Assembly: GCF_030012985.1 (NCBI RefSeq)
Contig: NZ_CP120233.1
Location: forward strand, 806,001 to 870,000
Source: Microbulbifer sp. VAAF005
GTDB lineage: Bacteria; Pseudomonadota; Gammaproteobacteria; Pseudomonadales; Cellvibrionaceae
DNA length: 64,000 nt
Direction of reading: 5' to 3'
A model generated the notes under the pieces. That model made no database searches, was not told the origin of the DNA, and saw nothing but the letters and a program-made list of their open reading frames with translations. Positions 20,377 through 30,670 of the stretch are shown one piece after another. Position numbers and translations under genes: made by a program. Each line of letters starts with the position of its first letter. Position 1 is the first letter of the stretch.

Positions 20377-21207
20377 TCATAACTCACGGCGACTAAAAAT
20401 ATACAGTGCCAGACTAGTGGGTAACACTAACCAAACCAACATCCCACCCAGCAACCCGAATAATGAAAATTGGGATTGATTCGCAAGCGCCATAAATCCA
20501 CTGAGATTTTGGTCCGCAAAATAAGTAATGTTAACCAACCGAAAGATGTCCGTTGGATTAACTAATAGCAAATAGGGAAACAGATCGGCATTTACATTGC
20601 CCTCAGTTGATACCAACAACCCCAATAAGCCAAGATCAAACACCAGCACAAAAACAAACCATATTAATATAGCTATACCGGCCGCCTTGGATTTCTCTGA
20701 TACACTAGCACTAACTACATAGGCAATAGCAATAAATATCCAGCCCAGCAGAACTGCAGACGAAATAAATACCATATAAGGTATCAGTAATTCGCTCCAG
20801 GAAGTATGAGCGGAAAATAGTCCAATCACCACTGCGGAAGAACCAAAACCTACCAGTGTTGAAAATGCCATTATCGCGCCCTGCCCTAACATCTTCCCTA
20901 ATAGGAGCTGAGTACGGGACAGAGGGTATGTCATTAATAGCAGTAGAGTACCACTTTCATCTTCACCAACAATGCCATCATATGACAGTATCATTGCGAT
21001 CAGGGGAATAATAAATACCGCTAAACTTGCAAGACTAACAATTGTTGTTGATAGAGAGCTAAAACCAACCTTTCCCGCTGCTGCAGCTCCAAAGTATGCC
21101 AAGCCTGTTGCCAATACCGAGAATATAATACATATTGATAACACCCAACGGTTACGCAAGCCATCTCGAAACTCCTTTGCGGCAACGACAAATATCGAGC
21201 CCGTCAT
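20377..21207 (-). CDS. nosY: NosY ABC permease
   Basis: A 276-residue inner-membrane protein with six or so hydrophobic spans, of the ABC-2 permease type. It starts MTGSIFVVAAKEFRDGLRNR, the usual cytoplasmic N-terminal helix. With NosF and NosD it forms the NosDFY complex, which couples ATP hydrolysis to assembly of CuZ in NosZ. The ATG overlaps the nosF stop by 4 bases, suggesting translational coupling. Confidence 0.92.
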   Translation of the reverse strand: MTGSIFVVAAKEFRDGLRNRWVLSICIIFSVLATGLAYFGAAAAGKVGFSSLSTTIVSLASLAVFIIPLIAMILSYDGIVGEDESGTLLLLMTYPLSRTQLLLGKMLGQGAIMAFSTLVGFGSSAVVIGLFSAHTSWSELLIPYMVFISSAVLLGWIFIAIAYVVSASVSEKSKAAGIAILIWFVFVLVFDLGLLGLLVSTEGNVNADLFPYLLLVNPTDIFRLVNITYFADQNLSGFMALANQSQFSLFGLLGGMLVWLVLPTSLALYIFSRREL

Positions 21208-22132
21208 AAAACACCCTCCTGGTCAAAGCGCTGCTGATTAAAGTAGGTGTATAGGTCTTCGAGAGAGGGTAATTGAATATCGATCTTATCAATACTTCTT
21301 AACTTCGTAAGTATCCGCAGAGCTTGCATTCTTTCATCCATAGGTACAAGCAGCTCTGCGCCCTTGCTATGACTCCGGGTCAAAGGCCTCAATTCTTGAG
21401 GCAGCTCTTCTAGCAAGCCGGATTGTCCTTTTAGCTGGAATACCGCAGGTAGACTTGCCTGGTCTTGCAGTTGCTCAATACTACCAGTAGCCAGAACCCT
21501 ACCCCGCCGCAAAATAAGCGCCCGATCTAAATATTTCTCAACGCCTGGTAGCACATGCGAACAAAGTACAATTGTACATCCCTGATGCTTTAAGTGATCA
21601 ATAGTATGATAAAACTCCCTAGTGGCAATTGGGTCCAAGCCAACGGTTGGCTCATCCAATAGCAATAAGCGCGGGTTACCCAGTAATGCCTGCGCTAGCC
21701 CCAGGCGTTGGCGCATCCCTTTAGAGTAGGTTTTAACACGCCGATCATAGGCATCTTTCAAGCCTACCTGCTCAAGTAGCTCCATACACTGTTTTCGAGT
21801 GGCTCCCTTTAACTGAGCAAAATATTCCAAGACTTCCAAACCCGTAAGTTGAGCATAGAAGCTGACATTCTCCTGTAAGAATCCCAATTTACTTCGAAAT
21901 TCACGCCCCCCTGTTGAGCCGGATCTTTGCCAAAGACGCTGATTCGGCCAGAGGAAGCACCTATTAACCCTAAAATCAATTTGATGATTGTTGTTTTGCC
22001 GGCTCCATTATGTCCAAATAGACCAAAAACCTCACCCGCTTTCAAATACAGATCAAGGCTCTGTAAAGCCCTAATTTCACTGTATTTCTTCCCTACTTGT
22101 TGTAATTCAACAATATTCCCTGTTTGGCCCAT
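21204..22132 (-). CDS. nosF: NosF ABC ATPase, interrupted by a frameshift
   Basis: ATPase subunit of the NosDFY copper-site maturation complex. The first frame (from 22132) gives Walker A GHNGAGKTT and runs to DPAQQGG; the second gives GFLQENVSFYAQLTG, the signature YSKGMRQRLGLAQAL and Walker B LLLLDEPT. The two join at the C6 run 21906-21911: one more base there gives a continuous protein reading REFRSKLGFLQENV, which matches the family. As written the product would be cut at about 107 residues, which should stop CuZ maturation. The intact neighbours on both sides make a sequencing error more likely than real loss. Reconstructed length is about 309 residues, normal for NosF. Confidence 0.88.
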
Positions 22133-23496
22133 TATTCTGCACCTGCCTGAATACGCTCCTGCAGAAAGTCGCTCTCATCAGAAAGTTTCGTTTCTGCTTG
22201 CTTCCATATTGTCTCAGTCATTAATGGTTGACTATCAATCACTCCAGGACCTTTAAACACCGGAAATTGTCTTTGCACCCAACGTAGGGTTTCTATTGCT
22301 GGGCTATTGAGCAAAAGCCTTGCTGATGGAAACTTCCACAAAATCTGGTCAACGCTATCATTCGGCTCATATTTAATATCACCGACACCATCTCCGTTCA
22401 TATCCCAACCCAGGTAATCACTCCAGTAATTTCCTGCCCAATCCTGGCCACGACTGGATACATACTTCACTTGAGTTTTATTATTTACAAAAGAATTTCC
22501 CTTTAGTGCATTATCTTCAGATGCCGCTGTCAGGTGGATACCAATATCGCTATCGGCAAACCTATTACCAGCAAATTCATTGAATAGTGAGTTGTAAATG
22601 AATAGCGCCTTGCCTTCCAGCCCAGTTATTTTCGCCTTCTTAATGCTCGTTTTTTGCATATGAGGATTGTTGCGATTCTGGATGCCTTTAATATCATTAT
22701 TTCGCAGGACTGAATTCGTGATGTAGTTCATCAAGATTCCGTAGTTCACATCATTTACCGAACGATTATTTAGCACTTTCAGATATTTTGACTGCATTAA
22801 AGCGTAACCAGTACGGGTATTTTCAGTTAGGTTACCCTGTAGTAAATTGTGGTATGAATACATGTAGTGTACGCCATAGCGCAAATCGTGTAAGTAATTA
22901 CCAATCAACTCATTGTTATTACTACTATCGATATATATGCCATCCCGAGTTTCCCAAATTTCGTTTCCCTTAACCAAAACCTGTGACACATTAAATAAGT
23001 GAATACCATTACCACGGTCAGCTGCCCGTAATCCTGGATTACCTCGTATTTTGTTATTTAAAATCTTAGCTGCACGGGTCGTATCCACCCAGATACCAAA
23101 TCCGCCACCATGTAGACTATTGTTTTCAATACGACTTCCGATTGCAGAACTCGACAAAAGGATTGCGGCATCCTGACTTGTCAGGTCTTCTCCCCAGTTT
23201 ATAATTTGCAAATGATGCACATAGCTATTTTCTGCTTCAACCTGTAATGCATGGCCCTTGCCACCCGCATCAATTACGGCCCCCTCTTCCGAAGTTAGCT
23301 CTATTGTATTTCGAAGGATAAAGTTTCCTGGATACATCCCCTTTCCCAATATCAGGGTGTCTCCCACTTGGCTCCGATCCAGTGCTAGTTGCAAATCATC
23401 CTGCGGGGTTAGGGAAATGACAGCTGCATTGGCCATGCAGCTACCCAAAAGAGCTATAAGGCCCAAAATTTTTCTGGAAAAATTCAGAATGGACAC
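22132..23496 (-). CDS. nosD: NosD periplasmic copper-site maturation protein
   Basis: A 454-residue exported protein: N-terminal signal peptide (IALLGSCMANAA), then a right-handed parallel beta-helix (CASH/NosD repeats, for example NSYVHHLQI, SRIENNSLHGGGFGIW and HNLLQGN). NosD is the periplasmic part of the NosDFY complex and receives copper from NosL. The open frame begins with a GTG at 23496 that overlaps the ribosome binding site GAGGAG. In-frame ATT and CTG codons two and three positions later have better spacing, so the true start is uncertain. It overlaps nosF by 1 base. Confidence 0.92.
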   Translation of the reverse strand: MSILNFSRKILGLIALLGSCMANAAVISLTPQDDLQLALDRSQVGDTLILGKGMYPGNFILRNTIELTSEEGAVIDAGGKGHALQVEAENSYVHHLQIINWGEDLTSQDAAILLSSSAIGSRIENNSLHGGGFGIWVDTTRAAKILNNKIRGNPGLRAADRGNGIHLFNVSQVLVKGNEIWETRDGIYIDSSNNNELIGNYLHDLRYGVHYMYSYHNLLQGNLTENTRTGYALMQSKYLKVLNNRSVNDVNYGILMNYITNSVLRNNDIKGIQNRNNPHMQKTSIKKAKITGLEGKALFIYNSLFNEFAGNRFADSDIGIHLTAASEDNALKGNSFVNNKTQVKYVSSRGQDWAGNYWSDYLGWDMNGDGVGDIKYEPNDSVDQILWKFPSARLLLNSPAIETLRWVQRQFPVFKGPGVIDSQPLMTETIWKQAETKLSDESDFLQERIQAGAE

Positions 23497-23546
23497 TCCT
23501 CAAATAAACCCGACAGGAATTTAGCCCTGCCGGGTATCTATACTTG

Positions 23547-25472
23547 TTAAACAGGTTCCACCAGCATGCGACCACGCATTTCCATATGCAGCGCATGACA
23601 GAACCAGTTGCAATAGAACCACTGAACTCCTGGTTTATCAGCAGTGAAGGTTACGGAGGCAGTTTGTTGTGGGCTTATTTCCATTTGTACGCCATGGTTT
23701 ACCATGCAAAATCCATGGGTAACATCCTCAATCTGGTCAAGATTGGTAACAACCACAGTAACCTCATCTCCCTGCTTTACCCGAAACTCATTCATGCCGT
23801 AAACGGGTGCGACTGAGGTCATATAAACACGCACTTTTTTGCCATCGCGTATTACTTTATTTTCGCTATAAACATCGACGCCATCAGCCTTTGCCATCGC
23901 AATAGTGGCGGCAAACGTAGGGTCATTACGGTCATACAACTTCCGGGTTTTTACCTTGGAACGATGTACAATCATGCAGTCATGGGGCTCCGCATAAGTT
24001 GGGCCATCATGTACCAGCTTCATTTCATCGCCAGATATATCAATTAACTGGTCATTCTCGGCATGTAAGGGCCCGCATTGTAAGAAGCGGTCTTTGGAGA
24101 ATTTTTGTAGTGATACCAAATATTTGCCATCGGCATCACGGGTTTCTCCCATACTGGTATGATTGTGACCCGGTTGATAATGAACATCCAATTTTTGCAA
24201 AATGTAATCAACATTTTCACCATTGTATGCATGAATGGCTTTTTCCACATTCCATTTACATACTTGACTATCAATAAACAATGTAGTGAAGGCATTGCCC
24301 TTACCATCAAATGCGGTATGCAATGGCCCTAACCCCAGCTCTACTTCAGCAACAACGGTATCGCGCGGTTTTATTTTATCTTCGAACAAGGCATCAAACT
24401 TGTCTAATTGGAACATTGTCACCGTAGGCGATAGCTTCCCATTGGCTACTGCATACTTTCCATCCGGAGCTGTATTAATACCATGAGGATTTTTGGGAAC
24501 CGGTACATAGCGTGTTAGATCAGAACCTTTTCGACCATCTAGCACCGGCACTTTTGAGCCTTCCAGAGTGGTAAACCTGCCCGCTTTTACGGCGGCTTCA
24601 ATACGCTCAATATTGAAAATAACCAGATGGTCCCGTTCCGCCTTCATAGAGCCGGTGAGATCAATCGCACCCTCTGAGTTATAACAGGTAGAGAATGCAT
24701 ACTTCCCTGTATAGTCCGCATCGGTATTGTCGAGGTTACCGTCCACTATTACCTGCCATGCCACATCCATACTTTCTGCATCTACACCACTAAATAGAGT
24801 GTAATAACCCGGTACATCATCCATGTTTAGGCCATTATTTGGATGGGGAATCCGGAATTCAGCGTTGGCAAATACATACTTGGTATAAGGTACTTTTTGT
24901 ACCCGCAACCCATGAATAGCCTGACAGTTCGGAATGGTGGTGATTTTGTCAGCCTTCATAATGTCGCAGCGAATCCTCGCAACTCGAGTATTTGCTTTAT
25001 CATTAATAAAAACATACTTACCGTCATAATGACCATCGGTCATCGACATATGTGGGTGGTGGCTATCACCATTTAACGGGGCATTTTCTCCCAGGATGGC
25101 TTTGCTCTCATTAGTAATACCCCAACCAGTTGCACTATCTACATTGAATACTGGAATTCGCATCAACTCTCGCATGGATGGCAACCCGAGAACACGCACT
25201 TCGCCAGAGTGCCCTCCACTCCAGAAGCCATAGTATTCATCCAGCTCCCCTGGGCGAACTGAACCATCATCACTAGTGGAAGCTTGAGCACTGGAGGATA
25301 ATAAAGTACTCCCAACTCCTGCCCCAAGCGTACTTGCGATACCCGCCAATGCCGCTGAACCACTGAGAAATAAACGCCTGCTAACTTTCACATGCTCTGT
25401 TAGCTGCGAGTTTTCCGTATCAACCGTAGGTAGGTCTTTATCTTTCGGATCTATCATTCTCACATTCCCCAT
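23547..25472 (-). CDS. nosZ: Nitrous oxide reductase NosZ
   Basis: The 641-residue terminal enzyme of denitrification, reducing N2O to N2 in the periplasm. A Tat signal is visible ([12 protein letters not shown], residues 31-42), placing it in the clade I (Tat-exported) type. The beta-propeller holds CuZ-binding His residues in [10 protein letters not shown]; the C-terminal cupredoxin has the CuA set C621, W623, C625, H629 and M632 in [12 protein letters not shown]. Length fits the family. It lies 8 bp after nosR and 50 bp before nosD. The start at 25472 lacks a clear ribosome binding site; the ATG at 25457 has GGGGA upstream and is an alternative. Confidence 0.96.
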   Translation of the reverse strand: MGNVRMIDPKDKDLPTVDTENSQLTEHVKVSRRLFLSGSAALAGIASTLGAGVGSTLLSSSAQASTSDDGSVRPGELDEYYGFWSGGHSGEVRVLGLPSMRELMRIPVFNVDSATGWGITNESKAILGENAPLNGDSHHPHMSMTDGHYDGKYVFINDKANTRVARIRCDIMKADKITTIPNCQAIHGLRVQKVPYTKYVFANAEFRIPHPNNGLNMDDVPGYYTLFSGVDAESMDVAWQVIVDGNLDNTDADYTGKYAFSTCYNSEGAIDLTGSMKAERDHLVIFNIERIEAAVKAGRFTTLEGSKVPVLDGRKGSDLTRYVPVPKNPHGINTAPDGKYAVANGKLSPTVTMFQLDKFDALFEDKIKPRDTVVAEVELGLGPLHTAFDGKGNAFTTLFIDSQVCKWNVEKAIHAYNGENVDYILQKLDVHYQPGHNHTSMGETRDADGKYLVSLQKFSKDRFLQCGPLHAENDQLIDISGDEMKLVHDGPTYAEPHDCMIVHRSKVKTRKLYDRNDPTFAATIAMAKADGVDVYSENKVIRDGKKVRVYMTSVAPVYGMNEFRVKQGDEVTVVVTNLDQIEDVTHGFCMVNHGVQMEISPQQTASVTFTADKPGVQWFYCNWFCHALHMEMRGRMLVEPV

Positions 25473-25480
25473 TAAAAGGA

Positions 25481-27673
25481 TTAAGTGTTTGGTACCGACT
25501 CAGTCACATCCAGAGCTTTTATTCTTTCCATTGCCGCTTTTTGCCTATTTTGTTTTTTAGCTTTAATCACCAGCGGGGGGCATTTGTCATTTCGATAATA
25601 AGTTACCTGGCAATCCAAACAGTGATGACACTCATTGGCATTGATTGAACCATCTGGGTGAATCGCCTGTATTTCACATTCATTGCTACATACCCTGCAC
25701 GGCTGACCACACTCTTTACGGCGTTTCAGCCAGTCAAATAAACGTAGGCGAGCAGGAATAGCCAAGGCTGCCCCAAGTGGGCAGATATAACGGCAATACA
25801 CCTTGCGGGTAAAAATATTGACTATAAGTAGCACAGCGGCATAAACCACGTACCCCCACTCCCTATTAAATTTCAGCAGGAAAGTGGTTTTAAATGGTTC
25901 TACTTCAGAGTAATACTCAGCTTCAGACAGAGATTCCAAAGATACTGCAAATAACACAAGAAGAATCACATACTTGATTGCCCAGAGGCGCTCATGTACG
26001 GCAAAAGGAATCTCGAACTGCTTAATTTTTAACCGCCGAGCGGCTTCATTAATAAGTTCCTGAAAGGCACCAAATGGACATAACCAACCACAGAAAATTC
26101 CCCGCCCCCACAGCAACATAGTCATTGCAACAAAGCTCCAGAGAAGGAAAAGTATGGGATCAAGCAGGAACAAGTCCCATTGAAAATTCCCCTGGAACGT
26201 ATGTAGAAAAGTAAAAACATTAACTACAGAGAGCTGCCCTAACGTATACCACCCAATAAAGACAAGTGTGAATATCAGGTACCCTTGACGAAGATTCTGC
26301 ATCAGTCGAGGATAGCGGACGAGAATATCCTGAAAAATGACAATCCCGAGTAGCACAAATAGTGCTACGGACAATATCCCGATCTGGAATGCCTTTTCAT
26401 GCCAGATGCTAACCCATAGGGCTTCAGATTCTGGCTCTAAATCAGAACTGATTAATTCAGGACGTGACAAGTATTTTTCCGGAGTTAAATAATCACCATA
26501 AAAGCTGGTGAATACGCTATCTAGCGCTCCAATCTGACGACGAACCAATAATTCCAGCTGCCAGGCTTCTCCTGGATCAAAATCATAATGGTCCCGAATA
26601 ACAAAGATCGCCATTTCCTCAAATCCGGGGAAACCATCAATGTAAACATCATCAAGTCTATAGTAATCTGAGTCATGAAAACTGATGACCTTACCGTTTT
26701 GTAGCAACTGGGTACGGTCAAAGATCCCACCGCGAACGTAGCCATTACCCTTGAAGGAGTAATCGCCCCTTCCCATCACTGCAATCGCACTATCACCAGG
26801 ACTAATCTCGCTCATTAGCCAGTCATACTGAGAATCACCTAATAAATTTCTACCAATAGACGGTATATTAACCGGCGCATAATATAGATCTATTAATGCT
26901 TTCTCTGCTTCTTCAGGATTTTTAGCCGTTTGGTTTTCAGCCTTGGTGCCTACAAAAGCTAAATCGACATCCTTACGCTTAAGTAAAAGCCTCCGAATTG
27001 AACCATCTTCCGTCAAACTGCCCCAATCGGCTTCGGAAAATTTCTCTGATTTTATACTGGCTCGAACTTTTACAGTTCTAAGGGAAAGCCCTGCAAGACC
27101 TAAATGACGCGCAACTTTTCGAGCAGCACGCATAATAGTCTCATTTACCACCCTAACTGTAACAGTAGCACCGGACACCATATCTATATGGTGCTTTTCT
27201 TCACTACTATCATTACCTACGCGAATATGGTCAGTAACACTCAAGCCTTGATATCTATTTGCAAAATCAAAAAGTCCCTGCTCTGGAATACCTACCAATA
27301 GAATAGGCTCATGATGCTCAAGCACCTGAACAGCCAAAAACTTCCCATCCTTTCCCATCACAATCAAAGTATTGATGGGCTTACCCGAATAGGCGGGGAT
27401 TTTTACAATATCATTGGTATTGAAGGCATATCCGATTTCAACATCATCTTTATAAATGCGCCGAATTAAGAACTGCCCATCAACCAGAGATTCTTTATTA
27501 GTAATTTTGGTAGCTCCAGGAAATACCTGGAATATAATTTCCCTTTGTTGCTCTTCACTAACTGGCACCATTGACTGTGCACCATTAGGTAAAGCAAAAA
27601 ATAGCAATACACTAAAGCATAGATACACCCAAGAATCGGCTAATAATCTGTAACATCCTTTCATCATTAGCAA
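25481..27673 (-). CDS. nosR: NosR, flavin and iron-sulfur membrane protein
   Basis: A 730-residue membrane protein needed for nos expression and electron supply to NosZ. A signal region is followed by a periplasmic FMN-binding domain with SGAT at 167-170 (covalent FMN on the Thr), then membrane spans and polyferredoxin motifs ([18 protein letters not shown], and a Cys-rich segment with CHHCLDC). All expected cofactor sites are present. It heads the recognised nosRZDFYL operon. Two ATGs three codons apart begin the frame. Confidence 0.95.
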   Translation of the reverse strand: MLMMKGCYRLLADSWVYLCFSVLLFFALPNGAQSMVPVSEEQQREIIFQVFPGATKITNKESLVDGQFLIRRIYKDDVEIGYAFNTNDIVKIPAYSGKPINTLIVMGKDGKFLAVQVLEHHEPILLVGIPEQGLFDFANRYQGLSVTDHIRVGNDSSEEKHHIDMVSGATVTVRVVNETIMRAARKVARHLGLAGLSLRTVKVRASIKSEKFSEADWGSLTEDGSIRRLLLKRKDVDLAFVGTKAENQTAKNPEEAEKALIDLYYAPVNIPSIGRNLLGDSQYDWLMSEISPGDSAIAVMGRGDYSFKGNGYVRGGIFDRTQLLQNGKVISFHDSDYYRLDDVYIDGFPGFEEMAIFVIRDHYDFDPGEAWQLELLVRRQIGALDSVFTSFYGDYLTPEKYLSRPELISSDLEPESEALWVSIWHEKAFQIGILSVALFVLLGIVIFQDILVRYPRLMQNLRQGYLIFTLVFIGWYTLGQLSVVNVFTFLHTFQGNFQWDLFLLDPILFLLWSFVAMTMLLWGRGIFCGWLCPFGAFQELINEAARRLKIKQFEIPFAVHERLWAIKYVILLVLFAVSLESLSEAEYYSEVEPFKTTFLLKFNREWGYVVYAAVLLIVNIFTRKVYCRYICPLGAALAIPARLRLFDWLKRRKECGQPCRVCSNECEIQAIHPDGSINANECHHCLDCQVTYYRNDKCPPLVIKAKKQNRQKAAMERIKALDVTESVPNT

Positions 27674-27793
27674 CCTTTGTGATACCTATTGCTGGGTAGA
27701 AATCCCGACTATGATTGTATTGGACATAAAGTACTTTTACTTAAGTTAGGCAAGTAACATAAACAAATGAATACGATGATCTACATCCCAGAT

Positions 27794-28030
27794 CTAAATT
27801 ACCTCTGCATCGTATTTCCTTGAAGATAACGTATCTCGTGCTCTATATTGATAGCCTTGCTTATAAGTAATTTCTGGTATGCCAGAAAATACTATCTCGT
27901 CGGCCACTCTTTGTATTTCGATTGCCAGGCTTAGTAATAGCTTTGGTTCTTCGGATTGATTCAAGGAGATCGGTACGCTCAGTAAGACGGCACAGATTGC
28001 CAGTATTATATCTTTGGATGAAACAGACAT
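27794..28030 (-). CDS. Small ORF directly behind the FNR-type promoter, upstream of nosR
   Basis: A 78-codon frame, MSVSSKDIILAICAVLLSVP..., with a hydrophobic N-terminal stretch (residues 8-19) that could be a signal peptide or membrane anchor, followed by a charged, helix-prone tail. I recognise no family. GGGG lies about 9-12 bases before the ATG. It lies on the nos strand, 120 bp before nosR, and 73 bp downstream of a perfect FNR box at 28103-28116. If that promoter is the nos promoter, this is the first gene of the transcript. It may instead be a non-coding leader. Confidence 0.45.
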   Translation of the reverse strand: MSVSSKDIILAICAVLLSVPISLNQSEEPKLLLSLAIEIQRVADEIVFSGIPEITYKQGYQYRARDTLSSRKYDAEVI

Positions 28031-28044
28031 AATGATATCCCCTA

Positions 28045-28075
28045 TTTCACTCGAGATGATTCATCTCAAGTGAAA
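28045..28075. promoter_or_regulatory. 31-bp interrupted palindrome at the nos promoter
   Basis: TTTCACT-C-GAGATGA-T-TCATCTC-A-AGTGAAA reads the same on both strands except for one C/A pair and the centre base. It covers the expected transcription start of the FNR-type promoter and lies 15 bp upstream of the small ORF. It could be an operator for a second regulator or a hairpin in the leader RNA. Confidence 0.55.
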
Positions 28076-28116
28076 GTTTAGAAGGACAAGCTTTGAAGTT
28101 TCTTGATGTCTATCAA
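28075..28116 (-). promoter_or_regulatory. FNR/ANR/DNR-type box and -10 of the nos operon
   Basis: TTGAT-GTCT-ATCAA at 28103-28116 is a perfect match to the Crp/Fnr-family anaerobic consensus TTGAT-N4-ATCAA. On the minus strand, TAAACT at 28080-28075 lies where the -10 belongs if the box is centred at -41.5, the class II activator arrangement. It would switch the operon on under oxygen limitation or nitric oxide. No regulator gene (anr, dnr) lies in this window. Confidence 0.72.
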
Positions 28117-29345
28117 GTTTTTAGGGATTTTAGCTTGCGAAAGCCAGAATGCTGCATGGATTGGTAGGCAGTAGAAACTTAAATAGATGTAAAGCTTCGG
28201 GCAGGGACATTTTAGCCCCAACTTGCCTCAACGCTACACCTTTTTGACAGCAAACCGAATAATTACTTATTTGACTTATCGGATACTTATCGCATCCTGA
28301 AAAAAATTGATTACGCCTAAATTACTGCTTGGCAAAAGAGATATTTTGGGCGGGGGAGTAGTGACGACAAAAAAATAGAATCTACACTTTTACAGACACC
28401 AAGAGTCTGAGTTTTAAAAAGTGCAACTTTGCTACATCTATTAACAATTAAAAGTGATCTTTCTCACGGGAGTTGCTTATCAAATCCTAGCAAGACATAC
28501 CGCCGGTTGGTTAACCTACTTGACTAATGTAAAAAATCCCGTAATAACTTGCAGGCCTTTTGGTAATGCAGGACGTGGCTAAACGATTTATTACCCTAGA
28601 AGCTGGAGAGACGCTGGACATAAAACACCAAGGGTTAAAAGAGGCAGATTAACTGGTTATGTACTAATGCCTTAATCGCTCAGTAAACCAATAAAGAAGC
28701 GGGGGATCTCACTGGCGATTGGGAACCGGCATCCAACTACCCTTAAACTTACTCAGCGCCCGGATCACGATTTTGACCGCTGATATCACCAGCTCCGATA
28801 GCTCACCGCATCTCTCATGCTTCATTCATGAGTACTCTTCAATTTACCCTGTTTATGAATAAAGCTGTTTTCTAAAAAGCGTCGGGATAGCTCAGCTAGT
28901 ATCTTTGCAGACTTTGGGAACACTAGATGATAGGAGCAACGTCTAAGCCCTTTGCGAGATCTACAATACGGTTGCGGTTACCTTCAGCTTGAACCTTTCT
29001 GGATTTACTAGGTTATTTCGTGGCATTCCGGTACGAGTATATTTCCGCCAGAAAGAGCAATGTTTCGCCACCTCTTCTATAGTAATTCCGATCTATAGAA
29101 TATGATGAAGCTTCAGTTAGTCCCAACATGGCGAAGTCGCCTGTAATCCACGCTTAAGGAGCCCCTGAATACCTCTTACTATTTGCCAACCTGTCTTTAA
29201 GTGGAAGGATAATGGCCATCCCAAAAAAGGGCCAAATATTTGGTTGCAAATGAAACCCTCGCCCTATTCTGTATGGCAAAGTAGGATAGGTACTCCGCCT
29301 GCAGGTGCAGCGCGGTACCAAGGAATAGAGAAACCAGAAGACGCC
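28117..29345. other. Long gap between the nos promoter and aroG
   Basis: About 1.2 kb with no supported gene. TTCTATAG at 29075-29082 and CTATAGAA at 29093-29100 form an 8-bp inverted repeat with a 10-base spacer, 245 bp before the aroG start. Near 29212 a short frame (MAIPKKGQIFGCK) follows GGAAGG and stops four bases into the extended aroG frame; it could be a leader peptide but is unproven. A tRNA-like start at 28881 (GGGATAGCTCAGCTAGTA) lacks a T arm. Confidence 0.4.
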
Positions 29346-30419
29346 ATGACCACACAGCAGTTCGACGACTTAAATGTTGTCTCCCAGGAAGTACTGATCA
29401 GCCCGGAGACGCTGAAAGCAGAACTCCCCATTAGCGATGCCGCTGAGGCGACCGTCGCCAAAGGGCGCGCCGCCGTGCGCAACATCCTTGATCACAGAGA
29501 CCACCGCCTGATGGTGGTTATCGGGCCTTGCTCCGTACACGATGTGGACGCAGCAATGGATTATGCCAAGCGCTTGAAGGCGATTGCAGATAAGGTCTCC
29601 GATACTCTGCTGATTGTAATGCGTGTCTACTTTGAGAAGCCCCGCACTACAGTTGGCTGGAAAGGCCTGATCAACGATCCCCATTTGAACGACTCCTTCA
29701 AGATTGAGGAAGGCCTGCATATTGGCCGTAAACTGCTACTGGACGTCGCCGAACTGGGACTGCCCACCGCAACAGAGGCTCTGGACCCGATTTCCCCCCA
29801 GTACCTGCAAGACTTGATCTCATGGTCTGCTATTGGCGCTCGTACTACTGAGTCACAAACTCACCGGGAAATGGCCAGCGGCCTCTCCTCTGCCGTAGGC
29901 TTTAAGAATGGTACCGATGGTGGCCTGGAAGTCGCTATCAACGCCCTTCAGTCTGTTGCCAACCCCCATCGCTTCCTCGGTATCAACAAGCGCGGTCAAG
30001 TCGCAATTATCCATACTGCAGGCAACCCATACGGTCACGTGGTACTACGGGGAGGTAATGACAAACCAAATTACGACTCGGTAAGTGTTGCGATGTGCGA
30101 GCAGGAGCTGCGCAAGTCCAATATCGTGCCAAACATTATGGTCGATTGCAGTCATGCCAATTCCAATAAAAACCATGAGTTACAACCCCTCGTGGTCGAC
30201 AACGTGACCCACCAAATACTCGATGGTAATCAGTCGATTATTGGCATTATGGTGGAAAGCAACCTGAAGGCTGGCAACCAGAAAATCCTACCAAATTTGG
30301 ACGATATGGAATATGGAGTTTCTGTTACCGATAAATGTATCGATTGGGAAACTACCGAGACTCTGCTATTGAGTATGGCTGAGCAACTACGTGAGCCCCT
30401 TAAAGTGCGCATTTCTTAG
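29346..30419 (+). CDS. aroG: DAHP synthase (3-deoxy-7-phosphoheptulonate synthase), AroG/F type
   Basis: A 357-residue class I DAHP synthase, which joins phosphoenolpyruvate and erythrose 4-phosphate in the first step of the shikimate pathway. Motifs include VVIGPCSVHD (about residue 60), YFEKPRTTVGWKGL, SWSAIGARTTESQ and VDCSHANSNK. The frame stays open to 29244, but the ATG at 29346 (MTTQQFDDLNV) gives the normal length and N-terminus; AGAAG lies just before it. Which feedback type (Phe, Tyr or Trp) it is cannot be read with confidence. Confidence 0.92.
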   Translation: MTTQQFDDLNVVSQEVLISPETLKAELPISDAAEATVAKGRAAVRNILDHRDHRLMVVIGPCSVHDVDAAMDYAKRLKAIADKVSDTLLIVMRVYFEKPRTTVGWKGLINDPHLNDSFKIEEGLHIGRKLLLDVAELGLPTATEALDPISPQYLQDLISWSAIGARTTESQTHREMASGLSSAVGFKNGTDGGLEVAINALQSVANPHRFLGINKRGQVAIIHTAGNPYGHVVLRGGNDKPNYDSVSVAMCEQELRKSNIVPNIMVDCSHANSNKNHELQPLVVDNVTHQILDGNQSIIGIMVESNLKAGNQKILPNLDDMEYGVSVTDKCIDWETTETLLLSMAEQLREPLKVRIS

Positions 30420-30431
30420 ACAGACTTTCTT

Positions 30432-30454
30432 AAGAGGCCCCTTACGGGCCTCTT
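30432..30454 (+). terminator. Intrinsic terminator after aroG
   Basis: Arms AAGAGGCCC and GGGCCTCTT with loop CTTAC, followed by a T/C-rich stretch (TCCT), begin 13 bases after the aroG stop. Confidence 0.8.
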
Positions 30455-30670
30455 TCCTATCATTTGCTGATAATTGTAATATCTGCCCTTTATTAAATTA
30501 CACTCCCCACTTGATAAAGCCCCTACAAAAGGGGTACTTTTGCCGTGCCGTGATACACATCTGTCATATATTCCCTCAAGCCAGCAAAGTGTGCATTAGC
30601 GGCTTAGTTAGTTGTGGTCGGATTCTGGCGCCTAATCTTGTACCTAGAGGAAAATAGGAAGACGGCAAAC

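Noticed and set aside
28881..28960. tRNA-like start (GGGATAGCTCAGCTAGTA)
   Set aside because: No matching T arm, anticodon stem or acceptor 3' strand could be found; only the D-loop-like words match.
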